Below, piece after piece: positions 53,498 through 61,551 of a stretch of 64,000 nucleotides of DNA; the first letter of the stretch is position 1, and each line of letters begins with the position of its first letter. The stretch covers positions 1,922,001 to 1,986,000 of the forward strand of contig NZ_CP177163.1 of assembly GCF_046736075.1 (NCBI RefSeq), given 5' to 3'. The notes beneath the pieces were generated by a model, which saw only the letters and a program-made list of their open reading frames with translations, was not told the origin of the DNA and ran no database searches. The stretch comes from Stenotrophomonas sp046736075 (GTDB lineage: Bacteria; Pseudomonadota; Gammaproteobacteria; Xanthomonadales; Xanthomonadaceae). The translations under genes and the position numbers were made by a program.

Positions 53498-54109
53498 ATG
53501 GTGTACGGCATGCACATCGTCACCGCTCCCCGCCTGCTCGGCACTCTCGCAACCGTCCGCCAGGGGCACCCCTTCCGCGGCGCCATCCGTGCCGTCGCGG
53601 ACGGCGACGTGCAGGTGATCCAACTGAAGGATCTGGCCGTGGACGCACTGCGGCCCGATGTTCCGCTCCTGCGTACCGTACTGCGTGCACGCAAGGCCCC
53701 CGACTGGGTGCGCGACCAGGACATCCTGATCGCCGGCCGTGGCAACCATCCGCTGGCCATGCTGCTGCGCGACCCGCCCCCTGCCACGCTGTGCAGCCCC
53801 CATCTGTATGTACTCCGGGTGGAACACCCGCAGCAGCTTCTGCCGGCGTTCCTGGCCTGGCAGCTCAACCAGCCGCCGGCACAGCAATACCTGCGCCGGC
53901 AGTCCGCCGGATCGCGGCAGCAGAGCATCCGCCGCAGCGTGCTGGACCAGCTGCCGGTGCAGGTGCCGCCCGTGGACCAGCAACAGCGGATCCTGGCGCT
54001 GGCACGGCGTGTGCGCGTTGAGCAGGACTGCCTGGAAGCACTGGTCCGCAACCGTCAGCAACAGCTTGCCGCCGTCGCCGAGCGGATACTCGCCGGGCCC
54101 GCCGCGTGA
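53498..54109 (+). CDS. HsdS-like half specificity subunit
   Basis: A 203-residue protein matching one half of a type I specificity subunit: one target-recognition domain plus one spacer coiled coil. Pattern: GHPFRGAIRAVADGDVQVIQLKDL, WVRDQDILIAGRGNH, LYVLRVEH, then LLPAFLAWQLNQPPAQQYLRRQSAGSRQQSIRRSVLDQLPVQVPPVDQQQRILAL and a helical tail. Full HsdS proteins are about 400-450 residues with two such units; here only one exists, as in some half-S systems. It overlaps the HsdM-like start by 4 bases. ATG 53510 is an alternative start. Confidence 0.8.
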   Translation: MVYGMHIVTAPRLLGTLATVRQGHPFRGAIRAVADGDVQVIQLKDLAVDALRPDVPLLRTVLRARKAPDWVRDQDILIAGRGNHPLAMLLRDPPPATLCSPHLYVLRVEHPQQLLPAFLAWQLNQPPAQQYLRRQSAGSRQQSIRRSVLDQLPVQVPPVDQQQRILALARRVRVEQDCLEALVRNRQQQLAAVAERILAGPAA

Positions 54110-55641
54110 GCGCGACCCACCCGGCACGTGGCGCGGCCCCCCATGCCACGCTGGCCGCATTGACCTCGGCCTGCGACACGCTCGCCGGTTGTCCCGACAG
54201 GCAGGCGTCGGTTCACCTGGTGCTGGTCCTGCTGCTGCTCAAGATCGCCAGCGACAGCCAGGCCGTGACTGGCCATCCAGCCACCCGCGCGCTTTCGCCG
54301 GGTGACTGGGCGCTACTGTCACCCGGCGCCCAGCAGCTTGAAGTGCCCATCGATGCGCGCTTCGAGCGGCTGCACCAGCAACGGTTCGTGGCCGGCAACC
54401 GGCACCGCCTGCTTACGGCCCTGCAGCGCTTGGCAGCCGCCAACCCCGCCGCGCTCGACGGCGTACTCGCCCCACTGCGGCTGGATGCGGCGCTGCCCCC
54501 CGGCCAGGACCGCCAGGACGCGGCGCTGGCGCACCTGCTGGGCCGCATGGCGGTGCCGGCGCTGGACGGCCGATACCTGCCCGGCGGCCACCGCCGGGAT
54601 ATCGGCACGGCGGCGGATCGCCTTCTGGACCGCGCAGCCGCCTCGGCCGGGGACGCCTCTGACAGGCACGTACCCGACCCGCTGGCCCAGCTGATGGCCG
54701 CGTTGCTTGACCCCGGCGAGGACGACGCGATCTACGATCCTGGCAGCCGCAGCGGTGTGCTGCTGCTGGCCTGCGCACAGTGGGCACGCACGCACCACGG
54801 TGCCCGACGGCATGTGCTGTACGGTCAGGAGCGCGATCAGGTGCACTGGGCCCGCGCCCGCGTGCGGCTGCTGCTGCACGGGGAAGACAACCACGGTCTG
54901 GGTTGCGGCGACCCGCTGGAGCAACCGTTGGCGGGCGATGGTGGCCTGCAACGCGTCCAGGTCTGCCTGTCGCGGCCGGCCTTCTCCCTGCCGTGGAATC
55001 CAGCCGCCGCGGCGGCCGACGCGCACGGGCGATTCGGCTTCGGCCTGCCGCCGCGGCAGCGCGGTCACCTGGCGTGGATCCAGCACATGCTGCAGTCGCT
55101 GGACCCGCAGCAGGGGCGCATGGCGATCGTCGTCCCGCATGGCGTGCTATTCCGCAGTGGAGAAGAAGCGGGCATCCGTCGGCGCCTGCTCGATGCACAC
55201 CTGCTGGAAACAGTGATCGGCCTGCCCGACCGCCTGTTCGCCAGCCAGCCGGTGGCCACGGCGCTGCTGGTACTGCGCCGAAACCGCGACGACACCGATG
55301 TGCTGTTCATCGATGCGCGCGCCGCCCCGTGCCGCGGCCGTCGTGGCCAGAAGCTGCCGGCCGACCTCGTGGCGCGCGTCATCGCCACGTGCCAGCAGCG
55401 GGTATCCCTGCCGGGATTCTCCTACCGTGCAACACCCGGCGAACTGGCGCGCCACGAGGGATCGCTGAGCATCGCCCGCTACCTCACCCAGGTTCCTGAC
55501 ACCGCACCAACCGACGCCGTTGCGCTGCGCGATGAGCGCAGGGCACTGTCCCGCACCCTGGCGCAGATCGGCCGGCATATCGATGCAGACCTGCGGGAAC
55601 TGGCACACGACGGGCAACCGGCGACGCCCGCAAGGGCGTAG
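54106..55641 (+). CDS. HsdM-like protein without methylase catalytic motifs
   Basis: A 511-residue protein with the HsdM order of domains: N-terminal helical HsdM_N (LVLVLLLLKIASDSQ), then a methylase fold. Family landmarks remain: GQERDQVHWARARVRLLLHGEDNHGLGCGDPL, GRMAIVVPHGVLFRSGEEAGIRRRLLD, ETVIGLPDRLFASQPVATALLVLRRN. But motif I is DPGSRSGV (211-218) instead of DPxxGSGG, and motif IV (NPPF) reads RPAF (290-293), so Asn and the second Pro are lost. DNA methylation is therefore unlikely. Starts GTG 54106 overlapping HsdS. The frame is uninterrupted. Confidence 0.8.
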   Translation: MSATHPARGAAPHATLAALTSACDTLAGCPDRQASVHLVLVLLLLKIASDSQAVTGHPATRALSPGDWALLSPGAQQLEVPIDARFERLHQQRFVAGNRHRLLTALQRLAAANPAALDGVLAPLRLDAALPPGQDRQDAALAHLLGRMAVPALDGRYLPGGHRRDIGTAADRLLDRAAASAGDASDRHVPDPLAQLMAALLDPGEDDAIYDPGSRSGVLLLACAQWARTHHGARRHVLYGQERDQVHWARARVRLLLHGEDNHGLGCGDPLEQPLAGDGGLQRVQVCLSRPAFSLPWNPAAAAADAHGRFGFGLPPRQRGHLAWIQHMLQSLDPQQGRMAIVVPHGVLFRSGEEAGIRRRLLDAHLLETVIGLPDRLFASQPVATALLVLRRNRDDTDVLFIDARAAPCRGRRGQKLPADLVARVIATCQQRVSLPGFSYRATPGELARHEGSLSIARYLTQVPDTAPTDAVALRDERRALSRTLAQIGRHIDADLRELAHDGQPATPARA

Positions 55642-55810
55642 ACGTGTCGCATCGCCGGGGTCGAGGGGGACAATGGAACGCAGATGGATTGATGCACGCA
55701 ATCAGGTTACGAAGATCAATCTGGAACCACTTCAAACCTGCAGGACGCAGCAGCAGGAATCGGAATGATGCACACAGCGGGCAAGGTCCGGCCTCGTCCA
55801 CACTGCATCA

Positions 55811-58711
55811 ATGTCGGCTCCTTCCCTTCCCCTCGATACACTCGTGCAGCGATCCGCATTGGGCTGGCTGCTGCGTCTCGGTTGGCGCTATCTGCCACGG
55901 CGTCGCCTGCGCGGGCAGGAAAGCGTGGTGCTGATGACACGATTGCGCCACTACCTGCAGGGGTTCCGGTTTGCCCACGGCGAGGATGAGTGGCCATTGT
56001 CGGAGACCGCCATCAAGGCGGTCGTGGCGACGGTCCTGCATGCCGCCGCCCGCGGTCCGCACGGCGCGGCACACGGGCTTCAGACACTGCTGCATGGAAC
56101 GACCGTGGAGGACACGCTGCCCGACGGCGAGCGCGTCACGGTGAACGTGCCGCTGGTGGACTGGACGGATGCCGCCGCCAACTGCTTCGACGTCCGCGCC
56201 AATGTGCCGCTCGGCCCGCAGCCATCCGGCTCCCCGCGCGTGCTGGACCTGGTGGCCTACGTCAACGGACTGCCCCTGGCGCTGGTGGTCTGCAGCGGGC
56301 GCGATGCGGTCGGGCGATGGGCACGCGATGACGATGCCATCGCACGCCATCTGGCGTTCCAGCGGGACGCCTGCGACGGCGACCCGTACGTCTTCGCGCA
56401 GCTGCTGCTTGCGCTGGACCGCCGTGGCGGCCGTTACGCTGCCCCCGGAACCCCGGCAACCGGCTGGCGGCGCTGGCAGGAACGGCCGGCAGGGTCAGTG
56501 CGCGCCGGGCGTTTGTTCGTGCGCCCGGGCGTACAGGCGGCGCTGTCACGCGATGGTCTGCATGGCATCGGCGGCCCGGTACTGCGGGGCGTACATGCCG
56601 GCATGCTGAGCGGGCTGCTGGCGCCTGCCCGGCTGCTGGGCCTGCTGCGTTGCTTCACCCACGCCGGGCCCGACGGGCGTCGGCATGTTGCCCATGCCGG
56701 CCAGTTCGGCGCCGTGCAGGCGGTGCTGTCGCAGCTGCGCACTGGCGATGCCCGCGGGCGGCGCAACGGCGGCCAGGTCTGCCTGTCCAGTGGCAGTGGC
56801 CTGCGGTTGACCGCGCACTGGCTGCTGGCCGCGCTCCGCCAGGACCCGGAACTGCGTGGCTGCCGGGTGCTGCATGTCGCCACCGGTGCGGCAGTCCGCA
56901 TCGACCAGCGGCAGAGCGCCGTCTGGCCAATGCCCCCGCGCGTTGGGTCGGCAACGTTGACGCGGTTCCTGCGGGGCGATGAACCCGGGCCGGTCAGTGC
57001 CAGCCTGTACCAGGTGCTGCGCGCACGCCACGATCTGCCGGCGCACGATGGCGGCCATGATGTCGTGCTGTGGGTGGACGCCGGTGTGTGGTCACGGCCG
57101 ATGGCAGTGCGGGCACGGTTGCGGGCCGCCCTGCCGCGGTCGGCCTGGTTGACGCTGTCACGCCTGCCCGTGGCGGTGCCCGTGGACGGCGACACCTCCG
57201 GCCAGTTGCTGTTCGCCTACAGCGCTGCCGAGGCCGTGGACGACGGCGTGACCGTGCCGGTGTTCCATGCATCGCGCGCCGCTGCCTGGCTGGACGCGCC
57301 GGCCGGCAGTCCTGCGGCACGCTCAGCGCGCATCGATGGCATTGCCGCCGATATCGCCCGGCACCTCGTGGAACAGACCCGGTGTGCCGAGCGCAGGCTG
57401 CTGGCGCGTCTGGTCGTGTGCGATGAAGAGCGCCCGATCTACCAGGCCGCGCTGCAACGCGCCGGGCGGGTGAGCTGCATCGTGCAGGGCGGTCGCCTTC
57501 GCGCCGTTGAAGACGCGGAGGTGGAACTGGTGGCGGCGAACGCGCCCCCGGGGCCGTCACCGGCCAGCCATGCGCTGCTGTATGTGGATGCGCTGCCGTC
57601 GGCGCAGGCCCTGGCCGCCGCCGTCTCCGCCATCAATGCGCCGCACGCGGACAAGCACCATGCGGTGGTGATCGACTATCAAGGCCTGCCGAAAGAGGCA
57701 GAAGCGCTGATCGCGGCGGCCACGTCCGTGGGGGTGTGGCCGATGCAATCGGCCGACACCGCCAGCGCCGCCCTGCCCCGGCTGCATGCACGCCTGTATG
57801 CGCCACTGGCAGGCGGCAGCGGCCGCGATTTCCATGCCGCGCGCCGACGCCTGGGACCCGCGCCGCCCGGAACGCATGCCGATCCCGCCCTCGCGCGTTC
57901 GCGGCGGCGGTTCCACGAACGCGTTACCCATTTCGGGGAGTGGCTGCAGGCCGCCCAGAGCACCTCGACGGGCACGACCGGCGGCGATGGCGATGGCATC
58001 GATGGCACCGATGCAGACCCTTCCCACGGCTATCCACGCGACCTGCATTTCTGTTCGGTGCTGCGCGATGCCATCAACGTCGCTGCTGCCGGCGATGCCG
58101 GCTATACCGCTGCGGATATCCGCATCCGCCACTGGGCGCGCCACCAGGCACCTGAGCTACGCGAGCCATTGATGGACTACGCCACCCTGCGCGAACTGGA
58201 GAACGCGGCCACGCCGCCCGAAGCGGACAGCGACGCGGTGGCCATGCTGTATCAGCGCCTGCAGCGGGAAGGCGAGCAGGCGCTGATCGGCGACGCCTTC
58301 GCCCGGCGGCAGTGGGACGCGGCATTGACGATGGCACTGGCCGGTGCCGGAGCGCACCGCGAACTGCTCGGCGTTGCCGCCGCCTGGGCGCACGACCAGC
58401 GCCCCGATCTGCCGGTGGCGCTGCCGCCGGCGCGGGGTATCCGCGCCTGCTATGGCGTGTTGCGGCTGGCCCTGGAGGATTCCATCGCCGATCCGGACGC
58501 CGCGCCGCTGCTGGCCCTGGCCGAAGAACTGGACGCGGTGGTGCAGAAGGTTCGCCGTGAGTTGCCGCGCCTGCCGCACCTGTTCCGGGTAGCGCTGCAC
58601 CGGTGCCTGCATGCGCGCGTGACCTATCTGGTCGGCCCGGTCAGGGCAGACGCGGTCCTGGCAGGCCTGATCGAGATGGCCCTCACCCTGCCGGCCGACG
58701 CCGCGCCGTGA
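55811..58711 (+). CDS. HsdR-like protein lacking nuclease and motor active sites
   Basis: A 966-residue protein colinear with type I HsdR. N-terminal nuclease domain (about 90-170): VLDLVAYVNGLPLALVVCSG replaces the canonical D...ExK strand, with Glu to Val160 and Lys to Ser162. Motor domain: SSGSGLRLTAHWLLAAL (Walker A Lys to Leu331), VVLWVDAGVWSR (DEAH box to DAGV, D423) and LTLSRLPV for the TGTP motif. Landmarks that are kept include RYAAPGTPATGWRRWQ, EAVDDGVTVPVFHASR and HAVVIDYQGL. Frame fully open. No ribosome-binding site is evident before ATG 55811, which is the first start after an upstream stop. Confidence 0.8.
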   Translation: MSAPSLPLDTLVQRSALGWLLRLGWRYLPRRRLRGQESVVLMTRLRHYLQGFRFAHGEDEWPLSETAIKAVVATVLHAAARGPHGAAHGLQTLLHGTTVEDTLPDGERVTVNVPLVDWTDAAANCFDVRANVPLGPQPSGSPRVLDLVAYVNGLPLALVVCSGRDAVGRWARDDDAIARHLAFQRDACDGDPYVFAQLLLALDRRGGRYAAPGTPATGWRRWQERPAGSVRAGRLFVRPGVQAALSRDGLHGIGGPVLRGVHAGMLSGLLAPARLLGLLRCFTHAGPDGRRHVAHAGQFGAVQAVLSQLRTGDARGRRNGGQVCLSSGSGLRLTAHWLLAALRQDPELRGCRVLHVATGAAVRIDQRQSAVWPMPPRVGSATLTRFLRGDEPGPVSASLYQVLRARHDLPAHDGGHDVVLWVDAGVWSRPMAVRARLRAALPRSAWLTLSRLPVAVPVDGDTSGQLLFAYSAAEAVDDGVTVPVFHASRAAAWLDAPAGSPAARSARIDGIAADIARHLVEQTRCAERRLLARLVVCDEERPIYQAALQRAGRVSCIVQGGRLRAVEDAEVELVAANAPPGPSPASHALLYVDALPSAQALAAAVSAINAPHADKHHAVVIDYQGLPKEAEALIAAATSVGVWPMQSADTASAALPRLHARLYAPLAGGSGRDFHAARRRLGPAPPGTHADPALARSRRRFHERVTHFGEWLQAAQSTSTGTTGGDGDGIDGTDADPSHGYPRDLHFCSVLRDAINVAAAGDAGYTAADIRIRHWARHQAPELREPLMDYATLRELENAATPPEADSDAVAMLYQRLQREGEQALIGDAFARRQWDAALTMALAGAGAHRELLGVAAAWAHDQRPDLPVALPPARGIRACYGVLRLALEDSIADPDAAPLLALAEELDAVVQKVRRELPRLPHLFRVALHRCLHARVTYLVGPVRADAVLAGLIEMALTLPADAAP

Positions 58712-58729
58712 CCGGCAGCGCGACCCGGC

Positions 58730-60154
58730 TCAGGGCATGACCGGCGGCACGTAGGTCAGGGTCATGCCCAGCAGCCACAGCAGGCCCAGCACCAGCGGAA
58801 TGTGCACCAGCAGCTGGATGAAGGTGAAGCCCACGATGTCGCGCGCCTTCAACCCCAGCACCCCCAGCAGCGGCAGCATCCAGAACGGGTTGATCAGGTT
58901 CGGCAGCGCCTCGGCCGCGTTGTAGACCTGAACCGCCCAGCCCAGGTGCGCCTGCAGCTCATTGGCGGCCTGCATCACATAGGGCGCCTCGATGATCCAT
59001 TTGCCGCCGCCGGAGGGGACGAAGAAGCCCAGCACCGCCGAGTACACGCCCATCACCAGCGCGAACGTATCGGTGGTGGCCACGTGCACGAACAGGCTGG
59101 ACAGCCGATGCGCCAGGGTCTCATCGCCATGCCCGGTGGCGTGGGTGAGGATCATCGCGATACCGCCATACAGCGGGAACTGGATCAGCACGCCGGTCGT
59201 GCTCGGCACCGCCTTGGCCACCGCATTGAGGAAGCTGCGCGGCCGCCAGTGCAGCAGCAGTCCCAACGAAATGAACAGGAAGTTGTAGGTGTTGAGGTTG
59301 GCGATGGCCGTCACCAGCGGTTTGCTGGCGAACTCGCCGAACAGCCAGCCGAAGGCGAGCAGCGAGAGCAGCACCGTCAGCAGCGGGCTGTACTCCAGCC
59401 ATTCGCCCGGACGCGTGCGCGGCTGCATCGGCACGGACTCGGCCTGGGCGGCGCCCTCGAATTCCTTTGCGGTGCGGGCCGTCGCCGCACCGGGGGCGGT
59501 CAGCCACGCGATCAGCAGGGAGACCAGGATCAGCGCGGCGGTCAGCACGATCGACTGCCACAGGAAGATGGTTTCGGTGAACGGCAGCACGCCGGTGATC
59601 TCCACCAGCCCCGGCGGCATCGAGGCCGGGTTGGCCTGCAGCTGCGCGGCCGACGAGCTCAGGCCCATCGCCCACACCGCGCCCAGGCCGAGGTAGGCCG
59701 AGGCGCCGGCGGCGCGGTAATCCATCGTCAGGTCCTCGCGGCGCGCCAGCGCGCGCACCAGCAGGCCACCGAACACCAGCGAGAAGCCCCAGCTGAGCAA
59801 CGAAGCCAGCATGCTGACCAGGCCGACATACACCACCGCGCCCCGACCGGTGCGCGGCACCCGGGCCAGCAGGTCGATGAAGCGCGCCACCACGGGCGCG
59901 GTCGCCAGCGCATAGCCGCCGATCACCACGAAGGCCATCTGCATGGTGAAGGGAATGAGGCTCCAGAAGCCGTCGCCGAAGGCGCTGGCGGTGGCCTGCG
60001 GGGTGGCGCCGAAGCCGATCGCCGCCGCGGCCACGATGACCACGCCGAGCACCGCGAACACGTAGGCATCGGGGAACCATTTCTCGGCCCACGCGGCCGA
60101 CCGCAGCGCGGCGCGCGCCATCCACCCATCCCGCACTGTCGTCGAGGTGCCCAT
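58730..60154 (-). CDS. atoE: short-chain fatty acid transporter, AtoE family
   Basis: A 474-residue membrane protein with about 11 helices. The pattern WAEKWFPDAYVFAVLGVVIV, FGDGFWSLIPFTMQMAFVVIGGYALATAPVV, WGFSLVFGGLLVRALARR, FPLYGGIAMILTHATGHGDET, VFFVPSGGGKWIIEAPYVMQAA (with FFVPSGGGKW) and NLINPFWMLPLLGVLGLKARDIVGFT is that of AtoE, a short-chain fatty acid uptake protein. Co-directional with ubiA upstream by 88 bases. Substrate (acetoacetate or butyrate) inferred from family. Confidence 0.93.
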   Translation of the reverse strand: MGTSTTVRDGWMARAALRSAAWAEKWFPDAYVFAVLGVVIVAAAAIGFGATPQATASAFGDGFWSLIPFTMQMAFVVIGGYALATAPVVARFIDLLARVPRTGRGAVVYVGLVSMLASLLSWGFSLVFGGLLVRALARREDLTMDYRAAGASAYLGLGAVWAMGLSSSAAQLQANPASMPPGLVEITGVLPFTETIFLWQSIVLTAALILVSLLIAWLTAPGAATARTAKEFEGAAQAESVPMQPRTRPGEWLEYSPLLTVLLSLLAFGWLFGEFASKPLVTAIANLNTYNFLFISLGLLLHWRPRSFLNAVAKAVPSTTGVLIQFPLYGGIAMILTHATGHGDETLAHRLSSLFVHVATTDTFALVMGVYSAVLGFFVPSGGGKWIIEAPYVMQAANELQAHLGWAVQVYNAAEALPNLINPFWMLPLLGVLGLKARDIVGFTFIQLLVHIPLVLGLLWLLGMTLTYVPPVMP

Positions 60155-60242
60155 CGTTACCCTCCCAGGTGTTCAATGGGACCGATTCTGTGCGCTGCCG
60201 GCGGAGCTGTCAGTCGCCTATTGGTCTTAGACCGGCGCGGTC

Positions 60243-61136
60243 TCAGCCCAGCGCCAGCGCCGCGGCGATGCCGGCAAACAAGGCCGCACCGACCCAGTTG
60301 TTGTGCAGGAACGCCTTGAAACAGGGCTCGCGCTCGCGCTTGCGGGCGATCCAGAACTCGTAGGCGATCAGCCCGGCTGCCACCGCCACGCCTGCCCAGT
60401 AGGCCAGCCCCAGCCCGGCGCGTACGCCGACCAGCGCCATCGCCCCCAGGAACAGCGCGTACAGGATGCCCTGGATGACCAGATCGAGATCGCCGAACAG
60501 GATCGCGGTGGAATGCGACCCCATCTTCAGGTCGTCGTCGCGGTCGACCATCGCATACCAGGTGTCGTACGCGGTGGACCACAGGATGTTGGCGCCATAC
60601 AGCAGCCAGCCGATCACCGGAATTTCGCCCTGCACGGCGGCGAAGGCCATCGGAATGCCCCAACCGAAGGCCATGCCCAGATAGACCTGCGGCAGGTGGG
60701 TGTAACGCTTCAGATAGGGGTAGCTGGCGGCCAGAAAGACGCCGATGAAACTCAGCCCGATGGTCAGCGCGTTCAGGGTCAGCACCAGCGCGAAGGCCAC
60801 CAGCATCAGTACGGCGAACAGCACCAGCGCCGCGCGCCCGGACACGGCGCCACTGGCCAGGGGACGGTCCTTGGTGCGTTTGACGTGCGGGTCCAGCCAC
60901 CGGTCGGCGTAGTCGTTGATGACGCAGCCGGCCGAACGCGTCAGCCAGACGCCGGCAGTGAACACGAACAGGGTCCACAGCGGCGGCAGGCCACCAGCGG
61001 CCAGCCACAGCGCCCACCAGGTGGGCCACAGCAGCAGCAGCGTGCCGATCGGGCGATCGGCGCGCATCAGTTTCCAGTAGTGCCGCCAGCGCGGCGGTGC
61101 CGCCTGCCCGGGCGTTTCAAAACGTTCGTAAGCCAT
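60243..61136 (-). CDS. ubiA: 4-hydroxybenzoate octaprenyltransferase
   Basis: Prenylates 4-hydroxybenzoate in ubiquinone synthesis at the inner membrane, 297 residues. The two Asp-rich prenyl diphosphate sites are NDYADRWLDPHVKRT (NDxxDxxxD) and the second YDTWYAMVDRDDDLKMGSHS (DxxxD), with about eight helices. ATG 61136 is chosen because MAYERFETPG begins the family; the frame extends 16 codons upstream. Transcribed toward atoE. Confidence 0.95.
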   Translation of the reverse strand: MAYERFETPGQAAPPRWRHYWKLMRADRPIGTLLLLWPTWWALWLAAGGLPPLWTLFVFTAGVWLTRSAGCVINDYADRWLDPHVKRTKDRPLASGAVSGRAALVLFAVLMLVAFALVLTLNALTIGLSFIGVFLAASYPYLKRYTHLPQVYLGMAFGWGIPMAFAAVQGEIPVIGWLLYGANILWSTAYDTWYAMVDRDDDLKMGSHSTAILFGDLDLVIQGILYALFLGAMALVGVRAGLGLAYWAGVAVAAGLIAYEFWIARKREREPCFKAFLHNNWVGAALFAGIAAALALG

Positions 61137-61221
61137 CGGTAAAGGATACCGCCTGGGCCCGCCCGGAGCGCTGCCGGACGGCACAATCGCAGAGGGGGGA
61201 GACCTGCGCCGCGTTTACCGC

Positions 61222-61227
61222 TAGAAT
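61222..61227 (+). promoter_or_regulatory. likely -10 element of tRNA-Arg
   Basis: TAGAAT lies 69 bases before the tRNA, preceded by an A+T-poor region with no consensus -35. The following GCGACTCCCGCGCCG is a GC-rich discriminator of the stringent type common for tRNA promoters. Confidence 0.5.
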
Positions 61228-61296
61228 GCGACTCCCGCGCCGTCTCGACGGTCCGGTCGCCCGCAACGGGCTGCCCGGCGGGAAGCAGCAGACAAC

Positions 61297-61373
61297 GCGC
61301 TCGTAGCTCAGCCGGATAGAGTAGTGGCTTCCGAAGCCATTGGTCGGGGGTTCGAATCCCTCCGGGCGCACCA
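61297..61373 (+). tRNA. tRNA-Arg (anticodon CCG)
   Basis: 77 bases with encoded CCA. Acceptor stem GCGCTCG pairs with CGGGCGC (one T-G pair); D arm GCTC/GAGT; anticodon arm GTGGC-TTCCGAA-GCCAT with anticodon CCG; T arm GGGGG TTCGAAT CCCTC. Reads CGG arginine codons. tRNA-Arg genes are common island sites, and the sequence downstream is of lower G+C content. Confidence 0.96.
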
Positions 61374-61394
61374 TCTGAACGTCTACACCATCCC

Positions 61395-61441
61395 ATGAAG
61401 GCCGAACTTTCCTTTCACATCAAGGATTTCGGCTTTTTTTG
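61395..61441 (+). terminator. terminator of tRNA-Arg
   Basis: GAAGGCCGAA and TTCGGCTTTTTTT can pair (one bulged base) around a loop of about 22 bases, with a run of seven T residues. It sits 25 bases after the tRNA. Confidence 0.65.
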
Positions 61442-61551
61442 TGTCTGTTTGCGTCCAATCCTGATGTAGCTAACCGCCGCCGCTCAACGGCGGCTGCTTG
61501 GCAGCCGATGGGCAGCCTCCACCACGCCGGGCAACAGTAACGAGAGAGCCG

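Noticed and set aside
55673..55768. 31-codon frame in the gap between the M-like and R-like genes
   Set aside because: No ribosome-binding site, no recognisable composition; likely chance.
53498..58711. Functional type I restriction-modification system
   Set aside because: The catalytic motifs of all three activities are absent although the folds are recognisable; calling it an active R-M system would mislead.
53498..58711. Recently acquired defence island
   Set aside because: No integrase, no tRNA junction, no IS ends and base composition like the neighbours; the locus looks old and settled.
61297..61373. attL/attR pair at the tRNA-Arg
   Set aside because: No second copy of the tRNA 3' end was noticed in the window, and no integrase gene is present; only the lower GC suggests a past island.
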